The notes under the pieces: generated by a model
Database searches by the model: none
Told to the model about the DNA's origin: nothing
What the model saw: only the letters and a program-made list of their open reading frames with translations
Made by a program: the position numbers and the translations under genes
Shown here: positions 12,601 through 25,358 of the stretch, piece by piece
Numbering within the stretch: position 1 is the first letter of the stretch
How the letters are laid out: each line of letters opens with the position of its first letter
Assembly: GCA_033026295.1 (NCBI GenBank)
Contig: CM065179.1
Coordinates: 310,001 to 374,000 of the forward strand
Source of the DNA: Channa striata
Taxonomy: Eukaryota; Chordata; Actinopteri; Anabantiformes; Channidae
DNA length: 64,000 nucleotides
Direction of reading: 5' to 3'

Positions 12601-12899
12601 CCTACCTTTTACCATTTGGTGTTTTGTACTCCTGCAAAGCTGTCACCAGATCAGTGCTGCACCAAACTCTGGCTCCCTTTTGTCCGACACTCATCTGGCA
12701 GGCAGCTACCACCAAGATATTTCCCTCTGACATCTAATAACCGACTCTCATTTTTCCCCTGACTGGTGCAGCTCTTGCTGTTGTAGTGAGACAGAAACTG
12801 TTGCCAGATGAGATGTGGTTCGACGTGCTTCTCTTAGTTCTTCTTTTGTTTGCATATTTATCTTCAAAATATAATTACCTGTAAAACTGCTCTTTGGAA
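9611..12899. other. unique intronic sequence
   Basis: No gene or recognisable interspersed repeat was found. There is a short (CA)n followed by CCTCCTCCTCCTC at 12406-12434 and a G-run near 11190. ORFs up to 94 aa have no familiar motifs. Confidence 0.7.
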
Positions 12900-12924
12900 G
12901 GTGTGTGTGTGTGTGTGTGTGTGT
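12900..12924 (+). repeat. (GT)n microsatellite
   Basis: About 12 uninterrupted GT units. Confidence 0.92.
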
Positions 12925-13044
12925 CTGATTCTTGGCATTGTACGGAGACCTCGAGGTGACAGGACACCCCTGGCGGTGTCATTTTTCACCTCCTTTATTT
13001 TTTTATGCTTTTTTTCTTAATGCCGTAGCTGCTTCTCTGTGCAG

Positions 13045-13150
13045 TAATGGTTACAGATGAGGCTAATTAGCCAATCACTGCTCAGCTCAAGGCCAATCAC
13101 TGATGATTGATGAGAATGCCGGGCCATTCATCACATCCTTTTGGCCTTGT
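13045..13150. promoter_or_regulatory. candidate cis-regulatory block with homeodomain palindrome
   Basis: The block contains the perfect 12-bp palindrome GGCTAATTAGCC (13061-13072) with a TAATTA homeodomain core. An 11-bp direct repeat GCCAATCACTG occurs at 13070-13080 and 13092-13102, each copy holding CCAAT. A TGATTGAT PBX-like site follows at 13104-13111. It is not part of any repeat I recognise. A regulatory function is inference only. Confidence 0.3.
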
Positions 13151-13866
13151 AGGTGACGGCACGGTCAGGCTGAAGAACTGCGTACAGTAAACTAGACATT
13201 AACACCGGCGCTTTTTGTTAAGGCGCTATCCTGAATGACTGAGCATGAAAAAGGAGTTTCATTATTTTTCTGGAGGAAAAAAAATACAATTGGTTGTCAA
13301 ACTGAATGGACACTGAAAAACTTTTGAGATAAGACAAGAAGAGGCGGTTTTGGTCGAGCATAAAGTTTGACAGCCTCAGTGTTTTGCGTGTGGCTCTTTG
13401 TCAGCCTCAACGAAAGAGGACAGAAAACCGGACAAATGGTCATTCAGGTTTTATTTTGCAAAGATTGCAGCTTAAGCTAGTGCTACCACGGCACTCCAAA
13501 TCACTGCCCAGCCATCCTCCTCTGTGCTGTGCTCTGCCCAGGTTTTCAGGTTTTACTAAGGATCAAATGAGAACAACTGAGATGCTACTTGGTAAATCAC
13601 TGAAATTCTCTGATGGGTTTAAAAGGGTAAAAGGGTGAGTCTCACTCAAAAGCCTTTAGTTATTTTCATTGCAAAAACATTGCAACTACAATAACATACA
13701 TGTTCTAACTTATTTGGACTAAAAAATGATATAATATTTCAGAAGTAGATTAGTAGTTAACTTCTAAAATTCTAAAATGAATTTGCTTTCCCAACCTAAG
13801 TGGCATTATTCTTTGTGTCAACTGTGAGGACTTTTAGATTGAAGACAATTACATTTGTAAGGATCA

Positions 13867-14030
13867 ACGGCTTCAGCTTTTCCCTTCAGGGGTCGCCACA
13901 GCGGAGTGATCCGCACTTTGGTTTGGCATGTGATTTTACTCAGGATGTTCTACCTGCTGCAACCCTCCTATTTTTTTTTTAATCCATGCTTGGGACCGGC
14001 ACCGGGTGCCCCTGGTGGCTGGGTGGGGAT
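13867..14030 (+). repeat. teleost dispersed retroposon fragment (GGGGTCGCCACAGCGG type)
   Basis: The CCCTTCAGGGGTCGCCACAG string, the CAACCCTCC then CTTGGGACCGGCAC string, and CCCTGGTGGCTGGG reproduce, in order, a very common fish SINE/LINE-derived repeat. The copy is degraded, with a poly-T run in the middle. Confidence 0.65.
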
Positions 14031-14109
14031 TTTACCTTTCAAAGTATTAAACCATAATAAAATGCGTTGAAGATTATTTTTCTGTTGCTCGACAAATTGT
14101 GACTCAGGC

Positions 14110-14136
14110 AAAGATCTGCAAAGATCTGCAAAGATC
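14110..14136 (+). repeat. 11-bp tandem repeat
   Basis: AAAGATCTGC units repeat in tandem about 2.5 times. Confidence 0.85.
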
Positions 14137-17100
14137 ATTAACTTTATATGCAGAGGCAGGTAGCGCATACAGACATACTAAAAGTATGAGCAGTGCTGCT
14201 CCCAGTTCAGGCCTAGAGTAGAAATAGTAGGAACAAAAAATCAGTTTATGGGTTTCAGTAAGTTTTGGATAATTTGTGTGTCATTATGCATCTTAAATGT
14301 ATTGTAGCATATAATTCCACCTTGTTACATACTGTGTGATCATAATATCAGAACTGTAGTCAGTACTTGTCGAACAAATGATTTTGCTACAGCAGGGTTC
14401 AAACTCGTGCACTGATTCCCTGGTAGTCTTTACTGTGACGTAGAGGACGCTGTCCCTTTGCTGTGCTGCGATGTGCTCTGTGCATTTCTGGATCTTTGCA
14501 GCAGTGATTCAGGGATCTGATAAATACGGCCGCTGCTGTCAGGTTTTAATAAAAGCAGCTGGAGTGGTCAAATGGCTCAAATGGGAGCTAATAGGGCAGG
14601 AGAGAGCTCTTTGGTTTTCATTACCAAAACCTCCTGAGTGCAAGTCCTACACCTCGACCCCCGCTGTCCCATCACACCGGCCCTCGCCTAACTGTAATGT
14701 CAAGTCCTAAAGTAGGTATGTGTTGGTGTGGGCAAGCCAAGTCAAGTGGAGTGTTGGGTAGAAGCCGACCATTCAATAAGAGTGAGATTGTAGCAGAAGG
14801 TACTGTTGTGAGCAAGTGACAGCAGCTTTTTGAATGCACAGAAAAAAAAGAGTGTGTATGTGCATGCAACGTTGGGGGTGTTAATTTCAGGTGAAATTTG
14901 ACCCATGACCTCAGCACCGCAATAAACTGGGTTTTGCCCCTCCCTGTGGTGCAGTAAAATCTGGCTGAACGTCCTGTATTCTTTATACATGAACCCACAC
15001 ACACAGCTCTTCTCGCACCAACATTTAGAGCAGTGATAATGCCATCTCACTCCAGCTCTGAAGAGTATTATGGGTTCATGGAATCTGCTAGTTCTGCTCT
15101 TTGGAATATGACTCACTTGTTATGTTGTTCAGAGGAACTGCTCTCTCAGGAGTTGAGGGGTATTTTCTAGGGATTCCTTATTAAAACGCAATGAAACACA
15201 ATTCAAACACGATGATTTCAGGCACTAGTGTTTATGCTTGTGTTCTCTTAGCTTCAACATGCAACAAACAGGATCATGTCATATGAGACTGAAAATCAAT
15301 TCCTTCTATCCCCTACTGCAATCTGCATGACCCGACTGTTAGTTATTATTTAATTAGGGTAAGTACAAAGCTGAGAAAGGTGCTAACGAAGGAGAAATTG
15401 TCTGATGATATGTTTAAATAAGTAAATAAGCTTACAAGTAGGTATGTCTGCATCGCTGTCAAGAATGTTTAAGTCAGACTTGTAAAATTCGACAGCAGTG
15501 TGACAGCACCTCTCCACTATATGATAAAGTTTTTTTTTTTTTTTTTTTTAAAGAAAAAAATCATAGGACTATTGCTTGAATGAGCACTGTTTTTTTTTTT
15601 GTTTGTTTTTTTTTAACTCAGACAAAAATCATTTTCTATTCAGGCTATTGTTTAAGTCAAAATGAGCTGGACGTTTTTAATAGATTTAAAATGGGTAAAA
15701 ACTATTTCCAGAATTAGTGCATTTTTGTTTTATTATCATTTAGCTTCAAGTTCTGAAGCTTTTTTTTTATATCAATTGCATTAGTGTTTTTAAGAAGTCT
15801 TTTTTGTTTTTGAATTCAGTGCTAATAGAAAGAATAAAACAATTAAATAGATTTTTGCCACAGTGATACTTTTTAATGATTTTATTTCTAGCCATATAAC
15901 CCAAATCCAGGGATTTATCCTTCTTCTTCTTCATCTTCTTCTTTTTTCAATAAAACCACAAAGTAAAGAACCTCAGAAAGCCTGAACCTATTGTTCAGTG
16001 TAACTCATAGGCAGTTAATGCACCTGGATGTAGACTACGACATGAGCTACCTTTATGGGAAACGGCTGTGCCCAGAAAGAGTTACCAGTTCTGTTAAGTA
16101 GCTGCTTAAGTAGATTATTAGGTGGATCATTGTGCATTTTTGTGTGAACGGCTCCGTGTGCATATTTGAATCAAAGGTACGGACATGCACGTTGGCTTTG
16201 TTAGGCTCCGAAAAGCATGACACATACAGGTAGACAAAAGAGAGCTGCACTTGGATAAACATTCAGAAAGAGGCGTAGGAGGTGAGATGTAAGAATAATA
16301 AGAATAATGAACTGGGTGAGAGACATGAAAGAGATTTGCGCGGAGGCACTCTTGCCCCATCTTGCTTCGTGCATCCAAAGACTAAATCAACGAAAGACAG
16401 GGTGAGTGTTTACTGTGGCATCGCACCAGAGGGACAGAGAGCAAACTTCAGGGGGAGTCACAGAGCAGCACAGCGATGAATATTTTCACAGTCCAGATAA
16501 ATTAGGACTGAAAGAGGATAAAGGGAGGGAGATTGTGTAAAATGTACTCCCTCTTGCTGTGCTAACAATAGAAGACCAGATAACAGATATGAGTTTTATG
16601 AAGAGGCCACGGTAGGGTCACTCCGTGTTACAAGTGCTACTAGATTGATGTGCGTGGCCCTAATGTCCAAATTCATCTTCAAAGGCCTTAGACTGAAGCA
16701 TGAAGCCAGAGGTAGAATCATTTCTCTGGGGTTTCAGGGAAGCACTTTCTTCTGTGGTCCCGTTCTGGGAATCTCAGCTCTGAGTAGTGGACAGTACTGC
16801 TGTAAAGCAGCCTGAAAGACCCGTTGCGTTTAACCCGAAATTTTCGACGAATAAAATCACCCTTGTCCCTTGTGGCAGATGTGCACTAAGCTCTGACTGC
16901 TGCAGTGCACATAGTCCTCCAGTCAGAAATGGTCCTTTATGTCGGTACACTATTTTGTGCTGTCCCCGGCAACTTAAGAACATCATGTGATTCTGTGTGG
17001 TTTGTAGCCACTTTTCTGGTTTACCTGTTGGTTATTTAGTGAGGAGGCAAGGAACCTAGGCAATGTACTGTTGCACCGAAAAAGTTCATTTTGAAACCAC

Positions 17101-18140
17101 CCTTATCTCAAAATGATTTTATTCCTAGATTTGTGGAGATCTGTGTCCACTTGTTTTGAAAAATCAGTCTCATATTGCATTTGACTTGAGAGAAATCCCC
17201 CGTACCACTGTACCTTTGTTACAAAAGTCTAATCCTGCAAAAACGTTCCTTAGATGTCTGTAAATAATCTTCTAAATGAGGCATTATTCAAATAAAATTG
17301 TACATTTTCAAGCTCGACACAAAGTGTTTAATGTTTCAGTTTCTCTGGAGTATTTTACATGCCCTGTAAACTAAGTTTCATGTCAACTGGGAATGTTACA
17401 GTCAGAAAAGTGTAGAACAGCTACTGGGGTGAATCTTATGCTGTTTGAAATGTGGCGTAATTTATTTGTTTCTGATATTATTTTTACATGGTCTCCCAAA
17501 AACAAAGCAACTATTAAACTACTTGTTTTCCCCTTTGCAGATGATTTAATTTGACATGAATAATGACTTTATTTTCATGTTTCAAGGTTGTTTCACTCAA
17601 TAAAACCATGAAAATCAAGAATATACTAGACTGTAACTATACCACAATCTCCTCTCTTTTCCAGTTTAACATTGACTTTTGGAAGTTGTACTGCAAAACT
17701 GTGTCAGATTTAATAAACTTTATAGCAGTATTGATTTTGAGTGGATAGGATTTTGAAATCATTGGAGCTTAGGAGTAATAATAAATTTACAGTGGTCATA
17801 GCAACTAGTTTTACAGCCTGAAGCAGTCGAAAATGACTCTTACTAGTCTGTGCCTTTAAGTAGAAGCTAGAAGACTCTGTCCAGCTGGATGGCTGCGACG
17901 GCTGCTGTGGTATGAGGATTGTCTTTCTGTTGGTTTATTTAAATGGAAGAAGGAAAGTTGAAAATCTTTTATGTCGGGAAAAAGATTTTTTTTTTTTATC
18001 TCCCCTTTGCAATAGGACCATATTTTTATAGTCCAAATATTACTAATGCATCTTTATAATTGTAAAAATAAGAGAAATCCCCATACCACTACTGCTTTAG
18101 TCATACTCCAACATGTTCCGTGTTTTTTCGATTGTTATTT
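14137..18140. other. unique and AT-rich intronic sequence
   Basis: No recognisable gene was found. Poly-T runs occur at 15532-15551 and 15591-15614, and a (TTC)n-like run at 15921-15948. The 110-124 aa minus ORFs near 14672-15116 overlap each other in different frames and have no recognised motifs. Confidence 0.65.
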
Positions 18141-18162
18141 TGTGTGTGTGTGTGTGTGTGTG
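18141..18162 (+). repeat. (TG)n microsatellite
   Basis: About 11 uninterrupted TG units. Confidence 0.9.
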
Positions 18163-18825
18163 CAGCTGGCCCCCTCTCTCTGACTGACAGGCCTAAGCTC
18201 CCCCCGCTGGGTTGAGGATGAAAGCAGATGCTCTCCTCCTTCTTCCCCCGCTCTGTTTTTCTCCCCTTTCTCCTCGCCACCTTGTGTAACTAGACTCCTC
18301 AGCTTTCACATAGAGCCTGCAGGATAGTTTGCACCCCAGAGTCTACTAGAAAGCAGAGACACACATACACATGCTGACAAAGACACACACACAAACACAC
18401 ACACACGCACACTATACGGTTTGTTCAAATGTCAACAACAGTATGCAGTGAATAAGCCTTCAGCTTCCCAAAAAACAAATAGCAGATTTTTGTTACAAAA
18501 TAAAATATATCTTGCTGTTTACTTTTAAAAAATAAAAAACTTTTATTTCAAGTCACCACATGAAATTCCCTGTTATACTAGTCTGTTAATTTCTTAAAAA
18601 CTGCCCTGGCATTTCTGTGATCCACAGTTCGGCAGCAAACACGGTCATCTGGAGGCTTTGTAGCACAGTCAGTAGAAAACCGTCACGTTAGGCTGATCTT
18701 GTTGAGCTCTGGAGACTGAATTCTGCACAAATCTTCATCACGGTTTGCAGCATTGAATAATAGATAATAAGTTGTTTCTTTTAAAGACAGACAATAGGCT
18801 TCCACACTTTCTTCACTTTTCCCTG

Positions 18826-19058
18826 TGCGCCTGTGGGGTTTATCCGGCTTCCTTCCACAGTCCAAAGACATGCATGTTAGGTTGACGGGGGACTCCAAAT
18901 TGCCCGTAGGTGTGAATGGTTGTCTGTCTGTGTGTCTCTGTCTGTGAAACCTGTCCAGGTGACCTGTCTCACTGTATGACAGTTGGGATAGGCTTCAGCC
19001 CCCCCACGACCCTGAACAGGTTAACTGTTCCGCTTGACTGAAAAGGTTCATTCATTCA
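18826..19058 (+). repeat. tRNA-derived SINE family, 5'-truncated copy
   Basis: This is the reverse-orientation relative of 1069-1301. It has CCACAGTCCAAAGACATGCA, then GTGTGAATGGTTGTCTGTCT, then GGGATAGGCTTCAGCCCCC, and ends in CGACCCTGAACAGG and a TTCATTCATTC tail. The tRNA-like head is missing. The 71-aa minus ORF at its left edge partly translates it. Confidence 0.75.
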
Positions 19059-19932
19059 ACTCAGCATTTCAAGTGAAAGCATGTAATATTTGCACGTTCT
19101 GATGAGAAAGCTATACAATTCAAGGTCAATTATGTTGACAAAATACAACGTAGGTCGTGATATTTAATTGTGAACTGTAACCATGTTAATTTATTAATAA
19201 TGTTTATGCGCAGAGTAAAATTATTTATCACTTCATTGACTAAAAGCTTGTTGATTCTAGACATCTAGGCTAAACAAAATGTAGCCAAAATACATGTGAA
19301 CAAAGACTGGATTTAATTCGGAAAACTTCTCATCAAGTCACAAATGGGCAAATCAGACAGACTGAATAAACAAAGTGGAGCTGGAGTTTTTGGTACTTGG
19401 CGGTCAAAGTATTTTCATGGTCAGTCCCACGGTAGCTGTCTACAGCACTGAATTCAGTAAATACAGGCTGAGGATATGAGTAATTGAGCTTGTGTCTCAG
19501 AATCCAGGATTTTATTGTGGGAGACATAAAGCTTCGACTACTCTAAAATGTTTGTTTTCTCAGAACAACAGTTTGTCCTGAGGTTCATTGCAGCATGTTG
19601 ACAGGTTTGGTAAGTGATCAGTTTGTGTACAGGAGTGAAATATCACATACACACATGTCCAAAGCAACAGAGGGACATAGCCCCCACCTGGAGAGAGGGA
19701 CCTCGATGGACTGACATCTCCGTGGGGTGTCAGTGGTGAGGAGCCCGGGCAGGAGGGGCGATATCAGCTGAGGCTGATGTCAAGGGATGTGAGGGAGAGG
19801 AACAACTGGACAAGTAGGTTTTAATGCATTTTGTGAAGCGGGGGCCAGAATGCCTGCTTCACAAAATATGCACTCAAATATGAAACATTCCTTAAATATT
19901 TACCCAAATTCTACACATGCATGGACGCATGT

Positions 19933-20080
19933 TTGTCTCTCTATACTTGTGAGGACACTCTTTGAGATAATACAACCCCAAGCTCCTAACCCTGACCCTA
20001 AAACCCAGCGTTCACCCTCAAAAATCAAACACTTCCACAAGTGTCCTCCGTCTGCCGGTCAAAAAACGAAATCTGTTTGT
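19933..20080 (+). repeat. dispersed repeat with CCCTAA-type core, copy 1
   Basis: The sequence runs ACTTGTGAGGACACTC, AGATAATACAACCCCAAGCT, CCTAACCCTGACCCTAAAAC, CACCCTCAAAAATC, then a GTGTCCTC and GTCAAAAAACGAAATCTG end. The same order of blocks recurs at 39775-39985 and 63391-63550. The 156-aa ORF across it is incidental. Confidence 0.75.
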
Positions 20081-23000
20081 TATTGGTTTGTTGGGGTTTT
20101 TTTCATCACCTCGGCCACAGCACTCTGTTTTACCGTGATGTTAGAATGTGTTATGGTAATAAAAGTGCTTTCAAAATATAAGAGTCACAGTTGGATTGTT
20201 AAACTATTCTGGATTTTGTTTTGTGGCAGTTTTAAACACTCAACAGTTGGTCTTCACGTCGAGCCAATAAATGTGAACGGGTTTGAGATAAGGCTGCAGT
20301 TGAGTCCACAGCAGGGCTGAGAAGCCGAGACACTCGCTGATTATGGAACATAAGTGTGAGTGGCACCCTTATACAATAAGCCCTCCTAGGGTCTGTGTGT
20401 GTGAGGGTGGATGTGTCAGCATTTGTGTGTGTTTTTGAGTCTTGTCGTATAGAAAGGCTGAGTCTCGTGCAGGGACATTTTAGGGAGTAAGGGAGTGAAG
20501 TGAAGGCTTCACTGCTCCAGCAGACTGGGCCGATGGAGCAGAGGGATGTTTAATGGCGGAGGGTCATCTTGTTTTAATTGTCTGAGGAGTCTGGCCGACT
20601 CTTTAGGACTGGAATGTGTGTGTGACCTCCTCTCTCGCTCCTTCACACTCCCTTGTGCTCGCCCTCTGTGTCTCTTGCTCTGCTAGATGGTCGAGCAACT
20701 CGTGGGAAGATTCTCCGTCCAGACTGCAGTGCCGAAACCAAGCCAAATATCCCAAGAGCTCAGTCACATTCTCGCTTCTTTTCACTCTCTCACAGCTCTT
20801 TTTTTTCTTTTTTTTTTTATATAACACGCTCGCTCTGTCTTTAAGCATCAGTAACTGCCTTTGTGCACATCTGAAAAATATGCATTTTAGGTTTGTAACC
20901 ATGCAGCTTAAAACTTTAGATAAGTCACACCACAACTAATTAGATGAATTTAATATAGAGTCAGGGTCAACACTGAAGACTAACAACAATATTTTTAAAA
21001 AAGTGTAATTTTAAAAAATACGGACACTAAAAACCAGCAATGAATTGCCTCTCTCTCTCTGCAACTCTGTATTTTTAATGCTTGTGTTCTCCCATGTTGG
21101 CCAAACACACATCACCTTCACTACCTGGCATACTACTTCATTTGGAAGTGGACTTTTATTGGTGATTTCTCAATAATGTAAATGAGTTCCATCTCTTCTG
21201 GACGTTGTCTGAATCTCTTGTATGTTAATAGCAGCTCCCTGACACCCATACGTTGCATATGTCCTTTGTTTTCTCACAGGGATCAATAAATTATCACAAG
21301 AATCCAAATTGTTGCTAATTTAAAAGAAAGGGAAGGACTTTGACTCTGAGATGTTTCCCATTACCAGTAGTGCCTCAGGTCAAGTGACTTTACCAGCTTT
21401 TAAACCAGATACTTTCAGTAGCGAATGAATGGTGTTTGATTCCACAGATGCTGGATGTCAGTGAATAAGAATTCATGTCTTCCTCTGACTTTGTGGCAAT
21501 TGTCACATTTCGTCCTGGTTCTTTTTTTCAAAAGCAGTCTTTATCTAATGACCCTCCTCTAAGCGATCTCTATTTGCTGATTCTTTTACTTTGTAACCTA
21601 AACACACCTCCACGTACGGAGGGGGGGTCCCTCCGATCCAGACGGCATATTCCCGCCAAGCTTGCTGAGAGCCGCCTGTAGTCTATTGAGCATGGCAGAG
21701 ACAACCAGTCCACTTCAAACGCGACTGAAGGCTGGAGTGGAATGGAAACATTTGTTGGGTCACAGCACTGAAAGCCTGTCTTTCCTCATTGCACAACTCC
21801 AAATGACTTCCTCGTGTTGTCTGTTTCATATTAACTTACAGCACATCCACGTTCAAACAGGCTTATGATATTAAACCAGACGCATGTCACTGTATGACAT
21901 TCAAACTCCCACACGCGCAGACATTTTACAAACATGCTGGCATGCACAAACCCACATGTTTGCAATACGGTGAGAATTGATACATTGTATTTGTTGTAAT
22001 ATTGCGGTGCCGTGCGTACATGCACAACAGGCAGCGAGGTGTGAGAGCTGTGCACGTTTGGTGAAGAAACAGCGTGCCGAGGCATCGGCCTGACGGAATG
22101 AGATGGAGAGGGGGCTGACTGGGCATTCAGAGCCTTTCTCGGGGCCACACTGAGGCTTTCACTCCACGCTACTCTTACTGAACTCTATCCTAAATTAAAA
22201 AGCTGCATTGGAGCGGTGTCTATTTACTTTTTGAAGGTGGGATATCCTAAGGGGGTGCCACAGATCAACTTTTTAATGAAGTAGCCCCAGCTATATGAAA
22301 GTGTGTGTGTGTGAGTGTAACGTGAGGGGAGGCCCCGTCTGTGACCTGCAGTGATAGCAGCAGTTTGTTTTCATTCTAAACTTGCCCCAAAGTTACTGGT
22401 TTTGCACCTTATTTGACCTTATGTTGACCCAGCCATCACCTTTCTTTGACCCTTTGCTCAATGCCAGAGGGGAGTGTTTTCATTTTTGACTTTTAGCACT
22501 CCTTCTCCTGTGGCCCTTCTCCTTCTTTTCCTTTTGTCCCAACCTTTCTGTTCATTTTCCCTCCCAGCTCTCTTGGTTTTGCCTCACTTTCTTTTACCCA
22601 TCTCACAATCGCTTAGTCAGCCTCCCCACACACGTCTGTGCACGAGCCGTTCTGCACATGTACATGCGAGCACATGAGCGCATGTACACTCGCTCACTCA
22701 ATCGTAGTGAGTGATTGTACATTTGCTTTGACAGATGCTATAAAAAGAGCCACCCACTATATGCCGCAATTCTGTCATATCATTACTGGCCCGCAGCAGC
22801 TCTGACTTCTTTCTCCCTTTTTGTTCTTTTTCTCGTTTGCCTTTGAGAACATCGAGTAGGAAAGAACACCAGAAAAGCAAAAGACAGAGTGAGGGCAGGA
22901 GAAAATCGATGCCAGTGGTGCTGCCGAGTGAGATGTGGCGACATGTGCCATGGCTAAGGGGAATCCCTACCTCTCCATTGTGGAGGAGGCTGCGTGGCTC

Positions 23001-24476
23001 CAGGGGGCGGCTGTAGTGTTTGTTTACGTCTGTGGGCCGGAGGGGAGAGACGGTGGCCATGTTCAGCAGCTACATGAAAGGCCCAGAGTGCTCTAACTAG
23101 ACGTAATTGCCGTGCTTGTGTGTTTACGAGATTGCGAGGGACCGAGGAGGAAAGAGAAGGAATAAGCATGTTTCACCCTGCCTGTGTTTACTCGTCTTCT
23201 TTACAAATCTTTTTTTTTTTTTTTTTGCAATAGCTTGCCTCGTTGCTCTCCAAACCAGCGCAACCTCAAAGTATAGACTTTGCAGATTGGTGACTGTCAC
23301 GGCCTGTCATGCTTGTTTTATTTCTTGAGATGTTGAGCTGCAGACTCATGTGACATGCTGGGAGATGGATAATGTAGTCTCTCATGTGTTTGCCACGTGG
23401 CTGGAGATTTCAAAAATACACTAAGGACAAATTTAGAATTTCACAAGGGAATACGTACCAACTAAGGTATGTGATTTTTCTGTGCTGTGTCTTTTTACCC
23501 TGAGGCACCTTTTTTTGGAGCGAGCTTTTTCACTTGGTATTCTCATGTGGCTGGTGTATCATAGCCAATGAATCCTATCAGATAAGCGACACCCCTAAAA
23601 TTGTGTGTAATTCGGCGTCATTTCAATCACAAAACAGACATATCAAACACACATGAGTACGATTGAATTGAAGATTTTCAATTGAGAAAATGCCTTTATT
23701 ACAGGACTTTCTAATACATAGCTTTACTCTAGTTTTATTCCTTTGAGTTCGGGGGGATAATAATCACTGAGACTAAACTAAAGAGGTACTACACTACAAA
23801 ACCAAACTAATGAGCTTAAAAAGCCTAAAGTGCTTTGCAGAGCTGGTGGATTGTTTTCTGTTGGTTTGTTACTGCACTCAATCCATGTTGGTGTAAAACC
23901 GGAGGGCTTCCGAGTGTTGCCGTCTATTTAGTTAGTGATTAGAAAGTCAAATAAATGTTAACCTTGATGAGAAGAGCCTTAGCCTGATCATCTGACAAGA
24001 ATTGTTGTTTTAGCTGAGCTAATTTTCCCAAGCTCTGCGTTCTGTCATGTCATCTGCATGGGCACGCGATAATCTCTGTAATGGCCTGAAACTGGAAATA
24101 TGACTGTTTTTATTTACAGGCCATTTAGAGCTTTCCACTGGCATTCACACTCTCTAACCTGGGAAAACACCAGCCTACGTGTGCCGTGTGCCTCCAGCAG
24201 TCACTGCTCTCTCTGTGTCTTACTTGGTGTGTGTGAGCACATGGACGACCGCTGCCCTCAAAATAGCATTCACCCCTAATTACTGCTGCAAACACAGGTG
24301 TGGAAAGGCAGGCCTCCCTCCGCCCAAAACCCAGGGCCACCGTCCAGCACACAGAGCCCTGTGTGTTAGTATTTGGGAGCACAGGAAGTCCAGAATCTGT
24401 ATGTGTTTGCGCGTGTGTGTACACATGTGTACATTTGTGTGGAAAGAGTGTGCACCTGTCGTTTCACCAGCGCTAG

Positions 24477-24480
<4 letters not shown>
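20081..24480. other. unique intronic sequence with short low-complexity runs
   Basis: No gene was recognised. Low-complexity runs include (TC)n at 21051-21060, poly-T at 20800-20817 and 23211-23226, and pyrimidine-rich 22490-22600. An imperfect hairpin lies at 22682-22722. The overlapping 105-120 aa ORFs in different frames show no known motifs. Confidence 0.6.
22682..22722. other. imperfect inverted repeat (hairpin)
   Basis: A 17-bp left arm starting ATGTACACTCGCTCACT pairs with AGTGAGTGATTGTACAT at 15 of 17 positions, around a 7-nt loop. It is not obviously part of a transposon end or a terminator. Confidence 0.5.

Positions 24481-24534
<54 letters not shown>
24481..24534 (+). repeat. (TG)27 microsatellite
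   Basis: 54 bp of uninterrupted TG. It generates artificial poly-VC and poly-TH ORFs on both strands. Confidence 0.97.
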
Positions 24535-24538
<4 letters not shown>

Positions 24539-25290
24539 CGTAGAGTAACTGAAAGAGTAAGTGGGTTTGTGCATCTCAGAGTGTGTACTAGAGAGAGGGA
24601 CTTTGTGTTTGTATATGAGTGAGTCCAGACCACACCCTTTGAAGCCTTGGTACACTGTGTTGGGGTTTGGGCATGGACACACAGCCCCTCAGCTGGCTGG
24701 CTGGAAACCCTGTATCACCACATCAGTCAGACCTGCCAATCATACATTATTCATATCCCCGACACACTTAAACACACACTTTCTCATCCTTGGACTTGGT
24801 AGCTTTTGAATTCAATATGTTCAGTTGGCAACAGAAGTAAAATAGGGTGGGTGGTTTTGCTGTTGGGGGTCTGCCTCCTTTCAGAATCAGTAAGTTGGGA
24901 ACAAAGACGGAGTTGTGAGGAACTAAAATGTTTCTGTTTACTAAGCATACATGGAATTGAGTCCTAAAGTAAAAGATTTTGAATTGTTAAAGAACCAAAA
25001 AAAATAAAAAATGCCGGTTTTCCAACCTTTTGGAGGCAAATTACATCATTATCCTTGTTTGTGCATATGTAATAATAATAGAATAAATGAATCAAAATGT
25101 CTCTTTATAAAGAAAAACTTTTAACACATTTTCCCAAAGCTATCAACCCTATCACACCACCTTCGTCAGAAAAACTGAGTTTTCTCATTTGTCAGTAAGA
25201 TTTCTTAGTTTTTAATGCATAGGATCTTCTCAAGTACTGTTAATGCAGAAATAAAGTACTCAGCGACACGGGCTGACCAGTGGAGGAATA
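24535..25290. other. unique intronic sequence
   Basis: AT-rich non-coding DNA. Nothing was recognised. Confidence 0.6.
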
Positions 25291-25358
25291 CAATTCAATT
25301 CAACTTTATTTATATGGCACCAATTTACAACAAAGTCATCTCAATGAAGTCCAGACTA

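Noticed and set aside
14381..14452. B-box-like AGGGTTCAAACTCGTG suggesting a tRNA
   Set aside because: No A box or cloverleaf could be built around it.
14672..15116. 110-aa and 124-aa minus ORFs
   Set aside because: They overlap in different frames and have no domain signature.
19850..20320. 156-aa plus-strand ORF, among the longest in the window
   Set aside because: It runs through the dispersed CCCTAA-type repeat and has no recognisable domain or splice context.
24179..24682. Overlapping poly-VC and poly-TH ORFs on both strands
   Set aside because: They are translations of the (TG)27 microsatellite.
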